From NCBI GenBank assembly GCA_040394195.1, contig JBEBSR010000018.1, positions 1-44,871 on the forward strand: DNA of 44,871 nt. The letters are read 5' to 3'. How positions within the stretch are numbered: the first letter of the stretch is position 1; each line of letters opens with the position of its first letter. Below the pieces are notes generated by a model. It saw only the letters and a program-made list of their open reading frames with translations, had not been told where the DNA came from and ran no database searches. Position numbers and translations under genes: made by a program. Positions 17,810-25,155 of the stretch are shown here, one piece after another. The DNA comes from Wohlfahrtiimonas larvae_A (GTDB lineage Bacteria; Pseudomonadota; Gammaproteobacteria; Cardiobacteriales; Wohlfahrtiimonadaceae).

Positions 17810-17815
17810 TATAAT
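17810..17815 (+). promoter_or_regulatory. Putative -10 element for zapG
   Basis: A perfect TATAAT lies 53 bp upstream of the zapG start codon. No good -35 hexamer is seen 16-18 bp before it, so this is a weak call in AT-rich DNA. Confidence 0.35.
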
Positions 17816-17868
17816 TAAGGATCATATTAAAGATTAATAGTTATCAATCTATCTGTAAGGAGTTTGAA

Positions 17869-18402
17869 ATGGGCGAATATTTAATTGCATTTATCTTGGG
17901 TGGCGTTGCTGGTATCGTCATTGGTTTGATCGTAGGTCGTATGGGTAATTCAAATGCTGATGTTGTGGCAAAATTGAATAAAGAATTAGATGAAGTGAAA
18001 GAAAAATTAAAACAACAAACGGAGCACTTCGCAGAAAGCGAGAATATGCTTCATAAAATTGGTACAGATTTGAAAGATCTTTATCAACATATGAGCAAAA
18101 ATGAAATTTCTACATTGAAAGAAAAATTTAAAGGTTTAGTGATTGAAGCAGATACTCAAGTGGATGAGATCACACATAAAGCTGAAACAGCAGTGAAAGA
18201 TACAAAAGAAGCTGTTGAAAATGTTAAGGATGAAGTTGTAGAAAAAGCAACTGACATTAAAGATAAAGTGGAAGAAAAGGTTGAAGAGATTAAAGAAAAA
18301 GTAGCTGATCAAGCAACAGAAGCTAAAGAAAAAACTCAAGACGAATTAGATAAAGTAATCGATGAATTGGCTGATAATACTGAAAAGAAAGATCAGAAAT
18401 AA
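17869..18402 (+). CDS. zapG: YhcB/ZapG-family envelope-growth protein with LEA-like tail
   Basis: ZapG (YhcB, DUF1043) is an inner-membrane protein that helps coordinate cell division and envelope growth. Residues 4-24 form the single membrane helix (a glycine-rich GGVAGIVIGLIVGRMG), followed by a coiled coil and the family motif HFAESENMLHKIGTDLKDLYQHM (53-75). The match ends near 80. From about 95 to 177 the sequence is nearly all K, E, D, A, T and V in repeating units of the AVKDTKEAVENVKDEV type, resembling LEA or YtxH-like amphipathic 11-residue repeats. E. coli YhcB is about 132 residues, so the tail is an extension. A TAAGGAG Shine-Dalgarno precedes the ATG. Confidence 0.88.
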   Translation: MGEYLIAFILGGVAGIVIGLIVGRMGNSNADVVAKLNKELDEVKEKLKQQTEHFAESENMLHKIGTDLKDLYQHMSKNEISTLKEKFKGLVIEADTQVDEITHKAETAVKDTKEAVENVKDEVVEKATDIKDKVEEKVEEIKEKVADQATEAKEKTQDELDKVIDELADNTEKKDQK

Positions 18403-18429
18403 TTCAGGATTCAAAATATAGGTTAAATA

Positions 18430-18459
18430 AAAAAGGTTAGAGAAATTCTAACCTTTTTT
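18430..18459. terminator. Bidirectional terminator between zapG and cysE
   Basis: AAAAAGGTTAGA and TCTAACCTTTTT form a perfect stem around a 5-base loop. T runs lie on both strands, so it can end both convergent genes. Confidence 0.88.
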
Positions 18460-18471
18460 ATTATTTCAATA

Positions 18472-19233
18472 TTATGATTGATCTTTGGGTGTTTGGCTAA
18501 AAGCCTCTAGATCATCCAATTCTTTTTGTTGGAGATTAGGTACTTTGGTGCAAATTTGAATGTTTTGCGCTTCTAACTCTTTGCAAATACTCTTTAAGCT
18601 ATTATCCAAGCTTTGAATATGATCCAATAATAGGTTAATGGCAGTTGCAGCAGGGTCTGGCGTATCATTTTCAACGCCATAAGCGGTAAATAATTTGTTA
18701 GTGATTTCTGCTGTAATTGTATCTTTCTTAATCACGCGAGCTGGGATACCAACAGCTGTTGAGTTTTCAGGTACAGCTTTTGTCACAACGGAGTTAGAGC
18801 CAACTTTTGCATTATCACCTAAAGCGATTGGGCCCAAAATTTTAGCACCAGCACCGATAATCACATTGTTGCCTAAAGTTGGATGACGTTTGCCTTCATT
18901 TAAGCTTGTTCCGCCTAAAGTTACGCCGTGATATAACGTACAATCATCGCCAATCTCTGTTGTTTCACCAATTACAACGCCCATGCCATGATCAATAAAA
19001 AATCGACGGCCAATCTTAGCGCCAGGATGAATTTCAATACCAGTTAAAAATCTTGTCACAGTTGATAACCAACGAGCAATAAGTTTTAACTGATGCTTCC
19101 AAAGCCAATGGGAAATCCTATGGCCCCACAAAGCCCATAAACCAGGATATGCAACCAATACTTCAATTGTATTACGTGCAGCAGGATCTTTATCATGGAT
19201 GGTTTGGATATCTTCCTTCATATATTTAATCAT
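18472..19233 (-). CDS. cysE: Serine O-acetyltransferase CysE
   Basis: CysE makes O-acetylserine from serine and acetyl-CoA, the first step of cysteine synthesis. The protein has 253 residues. Left-handed beta-helix hexapeptides run from about 60 to 165, with the active-site segment FIDHGMGVVIGETTEIGDDC and the LYHGVTLGGTS loop. The C-terminal extension (SLKSICKELEAQN and beyond) differs from the E. coli tail that binds CysK, and the N-terminal part is shorter. AAGGAAG is well placed for the ATG at 19233, which overlaps the trmJ stop by 8 bases, so the two are translationally coupled. Confidence 0.95.
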   Translation of the reverse strand: MIKYMKEDIQTIHDKDPAARNTIEVLVAYPGLWALWGHRISHWLWKHQLKLIARWLSTVTRFLTGIEIHPGAKIGRRFFIDHGMGVVIGETTEIGDDCTLYHGVTLGGTSLNEGKRHPTLGNNVIIGAGAKILGPIALGDNAKVGSNSVVTKAVPENSTAVGIPARVIKKDTITAEITNKLFTAYGVENDTPDPAATAINLLLDHIQSLDNSLKSICKELEAQNIQICTKVPNLQQKELDDLEAFSQTPKDQS

Positions 19234-19990
19234 GGTTTATCTTCCTTTTAAGGGAAGTTAAAATCCCACGTAATAAATGAATTTCTTGTATTGTGAGGTC
19301 GCGTTTTTGGAATAAATGGCGGAGCTTTTTCATGATATTTTTAGGTTCAGAAGGATCTAAAAATTCTGTTTGAAATAGAATTTCTTGGAAATGATCATAA
19401 AAGCCTTCGCGCATTTCGCCCGTTGCTAATTCATCACTTGCTTCATTAGCTTGAATCAAAGGTAATTCTAAGGCATGTTTATGTGCTTTATGTAATTCAT
19501 AGCTCACAACTTGGATTGCTGCACTAATGTTGAGTGAGTTATAACTATTTTCACTTGGGATTGTCATCATGCGTTGGCAGAGATCAATTTCCTCATTAGT
19601 TAAACCTGTGCGTTCTGTGCCAAAGACGAAAGCAATTTGTTGGCCTTCATTCTTGATGCCTTGTAAAGCTTCAACTGCTGCTTCTTCTACAGTGTGTAAT
19701 TTAGAAGAAATATAACGTGGACGAGCTGTTGTTGCGTAAGCAACTTGGCAATCTTTCAATGCTTCTTCCAAGGTTGGAACAACGATAGCGCTTTCTAAAA
19801 CATCCACAGCGCCACTTGCCAATGAAATGGCCTCTTGGCTAGGGAATTGTTTTGGCTCGACTAAGACAAGGTTGTATAAACCCATCACGCGCATTGCACG
19901 AGCTGCTGCGCCAATGTTGCCCGAATGAGATGTTCGCACCATCACGATGCGGATTTGATTCAATAATGTTTCTGGAAATGGTTTTTTCAT
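19226..19990 (-). CDS. trmJ: tRNA (cytidine/uridine-32-2'-O)-methyltransferase TrmJ
   Basis: TrmJ methylates the 2'-OH of nucleotide 32 in several tRNAs with S-adenosylmethionine. The protein has 254 residues. SPOUT-fold motifs are clear: the N-terminal HSGNIGAAARAMRVMG, the knot segment FVFGTERTGLTNEEIDLC and the motif-3 region NSYNSLNISAAIQVVSYEL. It belongs to the TrmJ rather than TrmL branch by the C-terminal helix-rich extension. In many gammaproteobacteria trmJ precedes the iscR-isc cluster; here it is placed between crcB and cysE and overlaps the latter. Confidence 0.94.
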   Translation of the reverse strand: MKKPFPETLLNQIRIVMVRTSHSGNIGAAARAMRVMGLYNLVLVEPKQFPSQEAISLASGAVDVLESAIVVPTLEEALKDCQVAYATTARPRYISSKLHTVEEAAVEALQGIKNEGQQIAFVFGTERTGLTNEEIDLCQRMMTIPSENSYNSLNISAAIQVVSYELHKAHKHALELPLIQANEASDELATGEMREGFYDHFQEILFQTEFLDPSEPKNIMKKLRHLFQKRDLTIQEIHLLRGILTSLKRKINHD

Positions 19991-20011
19991 GTGAACTTTA
20001 CAAATTAAAAT

Positions 20012-20398
20012 TTAAGAAATCGCACGGCCAACGAATAAACCGCACAGTGCGAAGGTAATGCCTAAAATAATACTACTGCTAACGTATAAAGCTAGCGTAA
20101 ATATTTTACCTTCTTGGAGTAATTGCAAATTTTCAATAGAGAAAGTGGAAAAAGTCGTGTAACCACCGCAAAAGCCAGTGATTAACAGATATTTTAATAA
20201 TGTGTCATTGCCCATTTTGGGTAATAGCCAAGCAGCTAAGATACCAATTAAGAAGGATCCCAAGATATTAATGGAGAATGTAGCTAAAGGGAATGATTGA
20301 TGCCAAAAGCGATTAATTGCGAGCACAGTAAAATGTCGGCTCATTGCGCCTAATCCGCCACCTAATCCCACCATTAAAAACGCTAAGTAATGATTCAT
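20012..20398 (-). CDS. crcB: Fluoride ion channel CrcB/Fluc
   Basis: CrcB exports fluoride as an antiparallel dimer in the inner membrane. The protein has 128 residues and four helices. Family motifs are GGGLGAMSRHF (13-23), the conserved polar NILGSFLIG and GFCGGYTTFSTFS, whose Thr/Ser and Phe residues line the fluoride path and whose glycine break coordinates sodium. I looked upstream for a fluoride riboswitch and did not find one. It is the first gene of crcB-trmJ-cysE, with a 21-bp gap to trmJ. Confidence 0.95.
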   Translation of the reverse strand: MNHYLAFLMVGLGGGLGAMSRHFTVLAINRFWHQSFPLATFSINILGSFLIGILAAWLLPKMGNDTLLKYLLITGFCGGYTTFSTFSIENLQLLQEGKIFTLALYVSSSIILGITFALCGLFVGRAIS

Positions 20399-20530
20399 TC
20401 TCTACTCAAAATATGAATTAAACTTTTATTGTATAGTTATTTGAAGTTTGTCGCATTAAGAAATCAAACTCCCTATTATCTTATTGATGTTAATACGATA
20501 GAATTGGTTCATTAGTATAACTAGGCGATA

Positions 20531-21631
20531 ATGATGAAAAAAATTTTAAAGCTCTTGATTGGATTGATATTTACCATCAATCCAATTCTTGCAGAAGACT
20601 CCTCAAAAATAGAGCAACCAACAGTGCAAACAGGGATTAGTTACGACTTAAGCCCTGCTATATCGTTTTCGATTCAATTGAATGGTAAACCATTGTTGAA
20701 GCAGGAAGTTAGACGTATTAAAAGTTCTCCGGATGAATTATTTACATCAATACAAGGAGGGATGGGGTTTAGTTCATTAATGAGAAATGGTCCTAACTTA
20801 TTTGTGATTGATTTTGAATTAGAAGATGACCCTGCTAAATACGCTGATCTTCCACCGGTCAAATATTTACCAGATAGATATGTCGAATATCGTAAGCTTT
20901 TTTTAGCAAATTTAAGTATCACACAAACCAATAAAGCATTGGTATATGTAGGTGTCAGAGTGAATGAAAATAATCAGTTATATGCTTTTATCCCACCTTA
21001 TGACACTAGCACGTCATACAATCGAGATTTAGATCCTGATGATTTATCTCAAGGATTTGGATTTACTGAACAAGTGGTTAAATATGGTAGAGATCCCAAT
21101 TACTTTTTAGATTCACTTCAATGGATGCGAGATAATATTAAAATCGAGCAAATCAGTGATAAAAAAGTGCGAGTGACCATTTCACCGATATCTGTGGGAT
21201 TACCTCAAAGAACGTGGGAAACGGCCACAACTTATAATGAAGCAGAACATCGAGAACTATTGGAAGCAGGTTATAAAAAATATTGGCAAGTACTTAAAGA
21301 TGGTGAAGATAGTCAAAATTGGGAGCCTGTTAAAGATTTTTATGGGGAAGCGATTCGTAATATCACATTATATGAAGGCAATCCTGATAGCGTTTTTCGT
21401 TTGATTCATCCAACTGCATATATGAAGGGCAAACTTCAGCCACTTGGTGACTTGTCTCAATACCGTGTTGAAATAGTAAATGACGGTAAAAAAGTACAAT
21501 TAGTGGATAAAATGGCAGGTTTATCGCCCGTTACTTATGAAAATAGTTCCTGGTTACTTTTCTCAAAAATAGAAAGCTTAATGCCATATTTTTCTATTAT
21601 TAATGGTGAAGCAGTGTTAACAGAATTTTAA
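20531..21631 (+). CDS. Exported protein of unknown function
   Basis: The protein has 366 residues. A signal peptide is plain: MMKKILKLLIGLIFTINPILA, with likely cleavage after Ala21 before EDSS. There is no lipobox and no later membrane helix, so it should be periplasmic or secreted. The mature part is rich in D, E, Y and N, with stretches likely to be beta strands; motifs such as PPVKYLPDRYVEYRKLF and QGFGFTEQVVKYGRDPNYF do not lead me to a known family. Two ATG codons are adjacent (20531, 20534). Its 3' end overlaps the convergent modC end by 4 bases. It stands alone between crcB and modABC, so context gives no firm hint. Confidence 0.8.
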   Translation: MMKKILKLLIGLIFTINPILAEDSSKIEQPTVQTGISYDLSPAISFSIQLNGKPLLKQEVRRIKSSPDELFTSIQGGMGFSSLMRNGPNLFVIDFELEDDPAKYADLPPVKYLPDRYVEYRKLFLANLSITQTNKALVYVGVRVNENNQLYAFIPPYDTSTSYNRDLDPDDLSQGFGFTEQVVKYGRDPNYFLDSLQWMRDNIKIEQISDKKVRVTISPISVGLPQRTWETATTYNEAEHRELLEAGYKKYWQVLKDGEDSQNWEPVKDFYGEAIRNITLYEGNPDSVFRLIHPTAYMKGKLQPLGDLSQYRVEIVNDGKKVQLVDKMAGLSPVTYENSSWLLFSKIESLMPYFSIINGEAVLTEF

Positions 21632-22299
21632 GAAGTTTTAATAATATGTCCATTTTCAATTTCGATAATGGCATCACCAAAGACTTTGGCATCTTCAGGA
21701 TCATGGGTGATTAATATCATAGGGATTTTAAGTTTTTCTTGTACTTCAGCTAACTCTTTTCGCATGATTGCTCGGAGATTAGTATCCAATGCTGAAAATG
21801 GTTCATCTAATAGAATGGCTTTAGGATTCACAATTAAAGCACGGGCAAGGGCAACGCGTTGTTTTTGTCCACCTGAAATCTCATCAGGATATTGAAATTG
21901 AATGCCTTCTAATTTAAAAAGCTCTAACCAATATTGCACAGCTTCTGATACAGAATATTTTCGGCCATTGATGATGGAATGATGCAACGCAAAGCTAATA
22001 TTTTGCGCCACATTTAAATGTGGAAATAGGGCATAACTTTGGAATAGATAAGCTAAGGATCTTTGCTGTGGCTTAAGATTGATCTTTGATTTTGAATCAA
22101 ATAAGCAACGATCTTGCAGAATAATTTTGCCCGAGTCAGGTGTAATTAATCCAGCAATAGTTTTGAGTAAAACACTTTTGCCAGAGCCAGATGCGCCTAA
22201 AATCACCAAACGGTTAGCTTCTGTTTGAAAAGAAACATCGAGAGTAAAAGAGCGCTTATAAGCTGTGAGGGTTTTATGAACTGAGAAATCAATATTCAT
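21628..22299 (-). CDS. modC: Molybdate ABC transporter ATP-binding protein ModC (short form)
   Basis: ModC powers molybdate import through ModB. The protein has 223 residues. The Walker A motif is GASGSGKS (35-42), the Q-loop is in LFQSYALFPHL (86-96), the signature is ISGGQKQRVALARAL (141-155), Walker B is AILLDEP (161-167), and the switch His is in LITHD. E. coli ModC is about 352 residues and ends in a molybdate-binding MOP domain; that domain is missing here without sign of a frameshift, since the frame ends in normal ABC sequence. It lies 1 bp after modB. Confidence 0.92.
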   Translation of the reverse strand: MNIDFSVHKTLTAYKRSFTLDVSFQTEANRLVILGASGSGKSVLLKTIAGLITPDSGKIILQDRCLFDSKSKINLKPQQRSLAYLFQSYALFPHLNVAQNISFALHHSIINGRKYSVSEAVQYWLELFKLEGIQFQYPDEISGGQKQRVALARALIVNPKAILLDEPFSALDTNLRAIMRKELAEVQEKLKIPMILITHDPEDAKVFGDAIIEIENGHIIKTS

Positions 22300-22300
22300 A

Positions 22301-22969
22301 TCATGCTCTCGGCTTTCTTGGATTTAAAAAGGTTGCAGCCATTAAAATCACAATACAAACAGCAGAAGTTAATAAAACTAGATAATTCGCTGTTTTATAA
22401 TCAAATGAGTTATACGCGCGATAAATGGCGATGGATAACGTTTGTGTTTTTTGTGTTGCGCCTGCAACCATTAATGTTGCACCAAATTCACCCAACGCGC
22501 GCGCAAATGCTAATAAAATGCCTGATAAAATTCCGCGCCATGCTAATGGTAATGTGACCCGAAAGAAAATTGCAACACGAGCAATACCCAACATGCTCGC
22601 AGCTTGTTCGTATTCACGATTCACATCTTCAAATGCTGCACGTGCAGGCTTTAAGATTAATGGAAAGGCGACGATTGTTGCTGCAATGACAGCAGCTTGC
22701 CATGTGAAAATTAAACGAATGCCAAAGCTTTCATAGAGCCATTGACCAAACCAACTTTTTTGACCAATCAAAGTTAATAGGTAATAGCCTAAAACTGTGG
22801 GCGGTAAAACCATTGGTAATGTTAAGATTGTATCTAAAAGATTTTTGCCCCAAAAATCTGTTCGGGCTAAGAAAAACCCGATTAAAATACCGAGCACAGA
22901 ACCAATCAACGTTGCTAAGCCAGCAATTTTGAGTGTCAGTAATAAAATCGGGTAGATGGATTCGAGCAT
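22301..22969 (-). CDS. modB: Molybdate ABC transporter permease ModB
   Basis: ModB forms the membrane channel for molybdate with five to six helices. The protein has 222 residues. The opening LLTLKIAGLATLIGSVLGILIGFFLARTDFWGK and the LTLPMVLPPTVLGYYLL segment are typical, and the ABC-coupling EAA loop is EQAASMLGIARVAIFFRVTLPLAWRGILSGILLAFARALGEFGAT (in the middle to late part). Its start overlaps the modA stop by one base. modABC is thus a tightly coupled operon. Confidence 0.95.
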   Translation of the reverse strand: MLESIYPILLLTLKIAGLATLIGSVLGILIGFFLARTDFWGKNLLDTILTLPMVLPPTVLGYYLLTLIGQKSWFGQWLYESFGIRLIFTWQAAVIAATIVAFPLILKPARAAFEDVNREYEQAASMLGIARVAIFFRVTLPLAWRGILSGILLAFARALGEFGATLMVAGATQKTQTLSIAIYRAYNSFDYKTANYLVLLTSAVCIVILMAATFLNPRKPRA

Positions 22970-23709
22970 TAAGGTTTAGTGAATCCGTAATCTTCTAAGA
23001 TTTTTTGGCTTTCAGGTGTGAAAATGAATTCATAGAAACGTGCGCTACCATCTTTGCTTTCTTTTGTTAAAGCAATTGGATAAGTGATTTCAGTTTGTGT
23101 TGGTACAACAAATGCAACATTCACTTCATCTTTTAGGATTGCAGCATCTGTACCATAAACGAAACCAGTTTCTGTTTCGCCTTGAGCAACGTATGCCAAT
23201 GATTGGCGAACACTTTCAGTTTCAATGAATTTTGGCTCTAAATCAGCCCATAAGTTTGCAGCTTCTAATACACCTTTTGTATAGCGACCAACTGGAACGC
23301 TCGCTGGATTTGCCAAAGCAATTTTATGAACATCAGCTTGTTTCAAATCTTCTAATGCTTTTACTGCTAATTTGCTGTCTTTGCCCACAACAACCACTAA
23401 TGTATTTTTAACAAAAGTTTTGCGTGAACCATCTTTGATTAAACCTTTTTCGACAGCTTTATCCATTGTTGTTTGGTCGGCAGATGCGAAAATATCAACA
23501 GGTGCGCCATTTTCCATTTGTTGTAATAAAGCGCCTGAGCCTGCATAGTTCAACATTACTTTATCTTCTGGATTTGCTTTTTCATAGTTTTTAGCAATGT
23601 CATTGAAAGCATCTGTTAAGCTTGCTGCTGCTGAAACCATGATTTCTTCAGCGTTTGCCATTGTGAAAATAGATGCGAGCAGTGCGGTCGCGATTAGTTG
23701 TTTTTTCAT
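22969..23709 (-). CDS. modA: Molybdate-binding periplasmic protein ModA
   Basis: ModA binds molybdate or tungstate in the periplasm and delivers it to ModBC. The protein has 246 residues. The signal peptide MKKQLIATALLASIFTMANA ends before EEIMV. Mature motifs ISAAASLTDAF-like (here VSAAASLTDAFNDI), LNYAGSGALLQQMENGAPVDIFASAD and ALANPASVPVGRY match ModA, with ligand Ser and Asn residues in place. It is the first gene of modABC and has a ModE-like operator just upstream, so expression probably drops when molybdate is plentiful. Confidence 0.96.
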   Translation of the reverse strand: MKKQLIATALLASIFTMANAEEIMVSAAASLTDAFNDIAKNYEKANPEDKVMLNYAGSGALLQQMENGAPVDIFASADQTTMDKAVEKGLIKDGSRKTFVKNTLVVVVGKDSKLAVKALEDLKQADVHKIALANPASVPVGRYTKGVLEAANLWADLEPKFIETESVRQSLAYVAQGETETGFVYGTDAAILKDEVNVAFVVPTQTEITYPIALTKESKDGSARFYEFIFTPESQKILEDYGFTKP

Positions 23710-23739
23710 ACGAGCTCCACTTTATACTGATTGAGTAAA

Positions 23740-23767
23740 AGCGTAATATACACTTTTATATACCGAA
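23740..23767. promoter_or_regulatory. ModE-like operator upstream of modA
   Basis: The half-sites AGCGTAATATA and TATATACCGAA are separated by six bases (CACTTT). The E. coli ModE consensus as I recall it is ATCGCTATATA, six or seven bases, TATATAACGAT; 17 of 22 half-site positions agree. It lies 31-58 bp upstream of the modA start, where a repressor would block transcription. No modE gene is present in the window. Confidence 0.72.
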
Positions 23768-23778
23768 AGACAATTGAG

Positions 23779-24405
23779 CTAGTTTGTAAGTACAAGCCAA
23801 CCTAAACCTTTAGTTTGCGAATAGTGGACATATTTCTCAGTTGGTTCATTACTTATAGAGAAGCCCTTGCCGGGTTTTAATATCACATTGTGTAATGGCC
23901 ATTTCACATTGGTGATAGAAACATCTTCTAAGGTTGTGATGGGAATGATGCTGACATGTTTGAATGAATCCGCTTCAATTGTGTGCTCTATTGTATTGTT
24001 TAAAGAATAGAGGTCGGTATTACCATCTGAGTGAATGAAGTGTAATTCAGGGTGATTGATTAACAGCATGAATAAACTCAATTGGTGATCTAATCTTCCG
24101 CCTATTCCACCAATCATCACACAATTATGAATATTGAGATCTGTAGTTTTATTCAAGGCAATTTCTGTATCGAGTAGATCTTTATCTGTGGGAAATACTT
24201 CTGTTGGAATGTGCGCAAACTGAGTTTTGCTTTCTATTTTGCATGAATCAAAATCACCCACCCACAAATGAGGTTCAATGTTTAATGGCAAGCTATGTTC
24301 AATACCGCCATCCACAGCAATAATGTAATCATTCTCCTGAAAGAAATGATTAAATTTTGCATAATTCACAGTACCTGGCAGCAATAAAACTAAACGAGAA
24401 AACAT
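23779..24405 (-). CDS. Thiamine pyrophosphokinase
   Basis: The enzyme transfers pyrophosphate from ATP to thiamine, giving thiamine pyrophosphate directly. The protein has 208 residues. The N-terminal catalytic domain has IAVDGGIEHSL, VGDFDSC and FPTDKDLLDTEIAL, with the Asp and Glu residues that bind Mg-ATP, followed by IGGIGGRLDHQLS. The C-terminal beta-sandwich (KGFSISNEPT, then the substrate-binding strand) is complete. This is the bacterial ThiN/YloS type. It is divergent from ppa across 87 bp. No thiamine riboswitch is visible upstream. Thiamine salvage is implied. Confidence 0.92.
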   Translation of the reverse strand: MFSRLVLLLPGTVNYAKFNHFFQENDYIIAVDGGIEHSLPLNIEPHLWVGDFDSCKIESKTQFAHIPTEVFPTDKDLLDTEIALNKTTDLNIHNCVMIGGIGGRLDHQLSLFMLLINHPELHFIHSDGNTDLYSLNNTIEHTIEADSFKHVSIIPITTLEDVSITNVKWPLHNVILKPGKGFSISNEPTEKYVHYSQTKGLGWLVLTN

Positions 24406-24446
24406 TTTGTACCTTTTGTTTCGTGGAAGTTGGGGATATAAAAATG

Positions 24447-24452
24447 TATAAT
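24447..24452 (+). promoter_or_regulatory. Putative -10 element for ppa
   Basis: TATAAT preceded by ATG gives a TGTATAAT context 40 bp upstream of the ppa start codon. No strong -35 is seen. The position suits a short leader of about 35 bases with an AGAGG Shine-Dalgarno. Confidence 0.5.
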
Positions 24453-24492
24453 AGCGCGTTTCTGATCTTTCATCATAAAATAGAGGTTACAT

Positions 24493-25029
24493 ATGAGTTT
24501 TGATTCAATCCCAGCTGCTAAAGATTTAAGCAAAATCACAGAAGATTTTAACTGTATCATTGAGATCCCAGCAGAATCTGATCCTGTTAAATACGAAATT
24601 GAAGATGATTTAGTATGGGTTGATCGTTTTGTGGGTACAAACATGCGTTACCCAGCAAACTACGGCTATATTCCACAAACATTGTGTGATGATGGCGATG
24701 CGTTAGACGTTTTAGTAGTAACACCATTCCCATTGATCCACGGTTGTGTTGTGCGTGCACGTCCTTTAGGTATGTTGAACATGACAGATGAATCAGGCGG
24801 TGATGCTAAATTGATCGCAGTACCTGTATCAAAATTATGCCCAATGTATGACAGCATCCAATCAATCGATGATTTACCAGAATTATTGGTTAAACAAATC
24901 GAATTCTTCTTCCAAAACTACAAAGGTTTGGAAAAAGGCAAATGGGTTAAATTAGATGGTTTCGGTTCTAAAGAAGATGCTGAAAAAGAAATCTTGAATT
25001 CATTAGAAATGTTCAATGCTAAGAAGTAA
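24493..25029 (+). CDS. ppa: Inorganic pyrophosphatase
   Basis: Ppa splits pyrophosphate made by biosynthetic reactions and so pulls them forward. The protein has 178 residues, the family I size (E. coli 176). The metal-binding signature is DGDALDVLV with Asp67, Asp69 and Asp72; NYGYIPQT, the Lys/Arg-rich active-site pieces and DESGGDAKLIAVP are also present. An AGAGG Shine-Dalgarno precedes the ATG. It stands alone, with a nested inverted repeat and a terminator downstream. Codon use looks optimised (many GAT/GAA with strong preferred codons), as expected for an abundant protein. Confidence 0.97.
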   Translation: MSFDSIPAAKDLSKITEDFNCIIEIPAESDPVKYEIEDDLVWVDRFVGTNMRYPANYGYIPQTLCDDGDALDVLVVTPFPLIHGCVVRARPLGMLNMTDESGGDAKLIAVPVSKLCPMYDSIQSIDDLPELLVKQIEFFFQNYKGLEKGKWVKLDGFGSKEDAEKEILNSLEMFNAKK

Positions 25030-25036
25030 TTAATTT

Positions 25037-25110
25037 AATTACACTGAGTTTATTTCATATTTTGCCTGCAGGGCAAAATATTGAAAGAAAATATTATATT
25101 AAGTGTGATT
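25037..25110. repeat. Nested inverted repeats downstream of ppa
   Basis: An inner perfect 10-bp hairpin (ATATTTTGCC and GGCAAAATAT, loop TGCAG, 25057-25081) is flanked by an outer pair TAATTACACT and AGTGTGATTA with one mismatch. No T run follows the inner hairpin. A conventional terminator lies 50 bases further on. Confidence 0.7.
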
Positions 25111-25129
25111 ATATTTTTAGTGAATATTC

Positions 25130-25155
25130 AAAAAGCTGCGTAAAGCAGCTTTTTT
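25130..25155. terminator. Terminator between ppa and cobB
   Basis: AAAAAGCTGC and GCAGCTTTTT form a stem around GTAAA with T runs on both strands. It overlaps the cobB stop codon. It serves ppa and possibly cobB. Confidence 0.88.

Noticed and set aside
20399..20530. Possible fluoride riboswitch upstream of crcB
   Set aside because: The conserved crcB-motif bases and the expected pseudoknot pairing were not found in the 132-bp gap.
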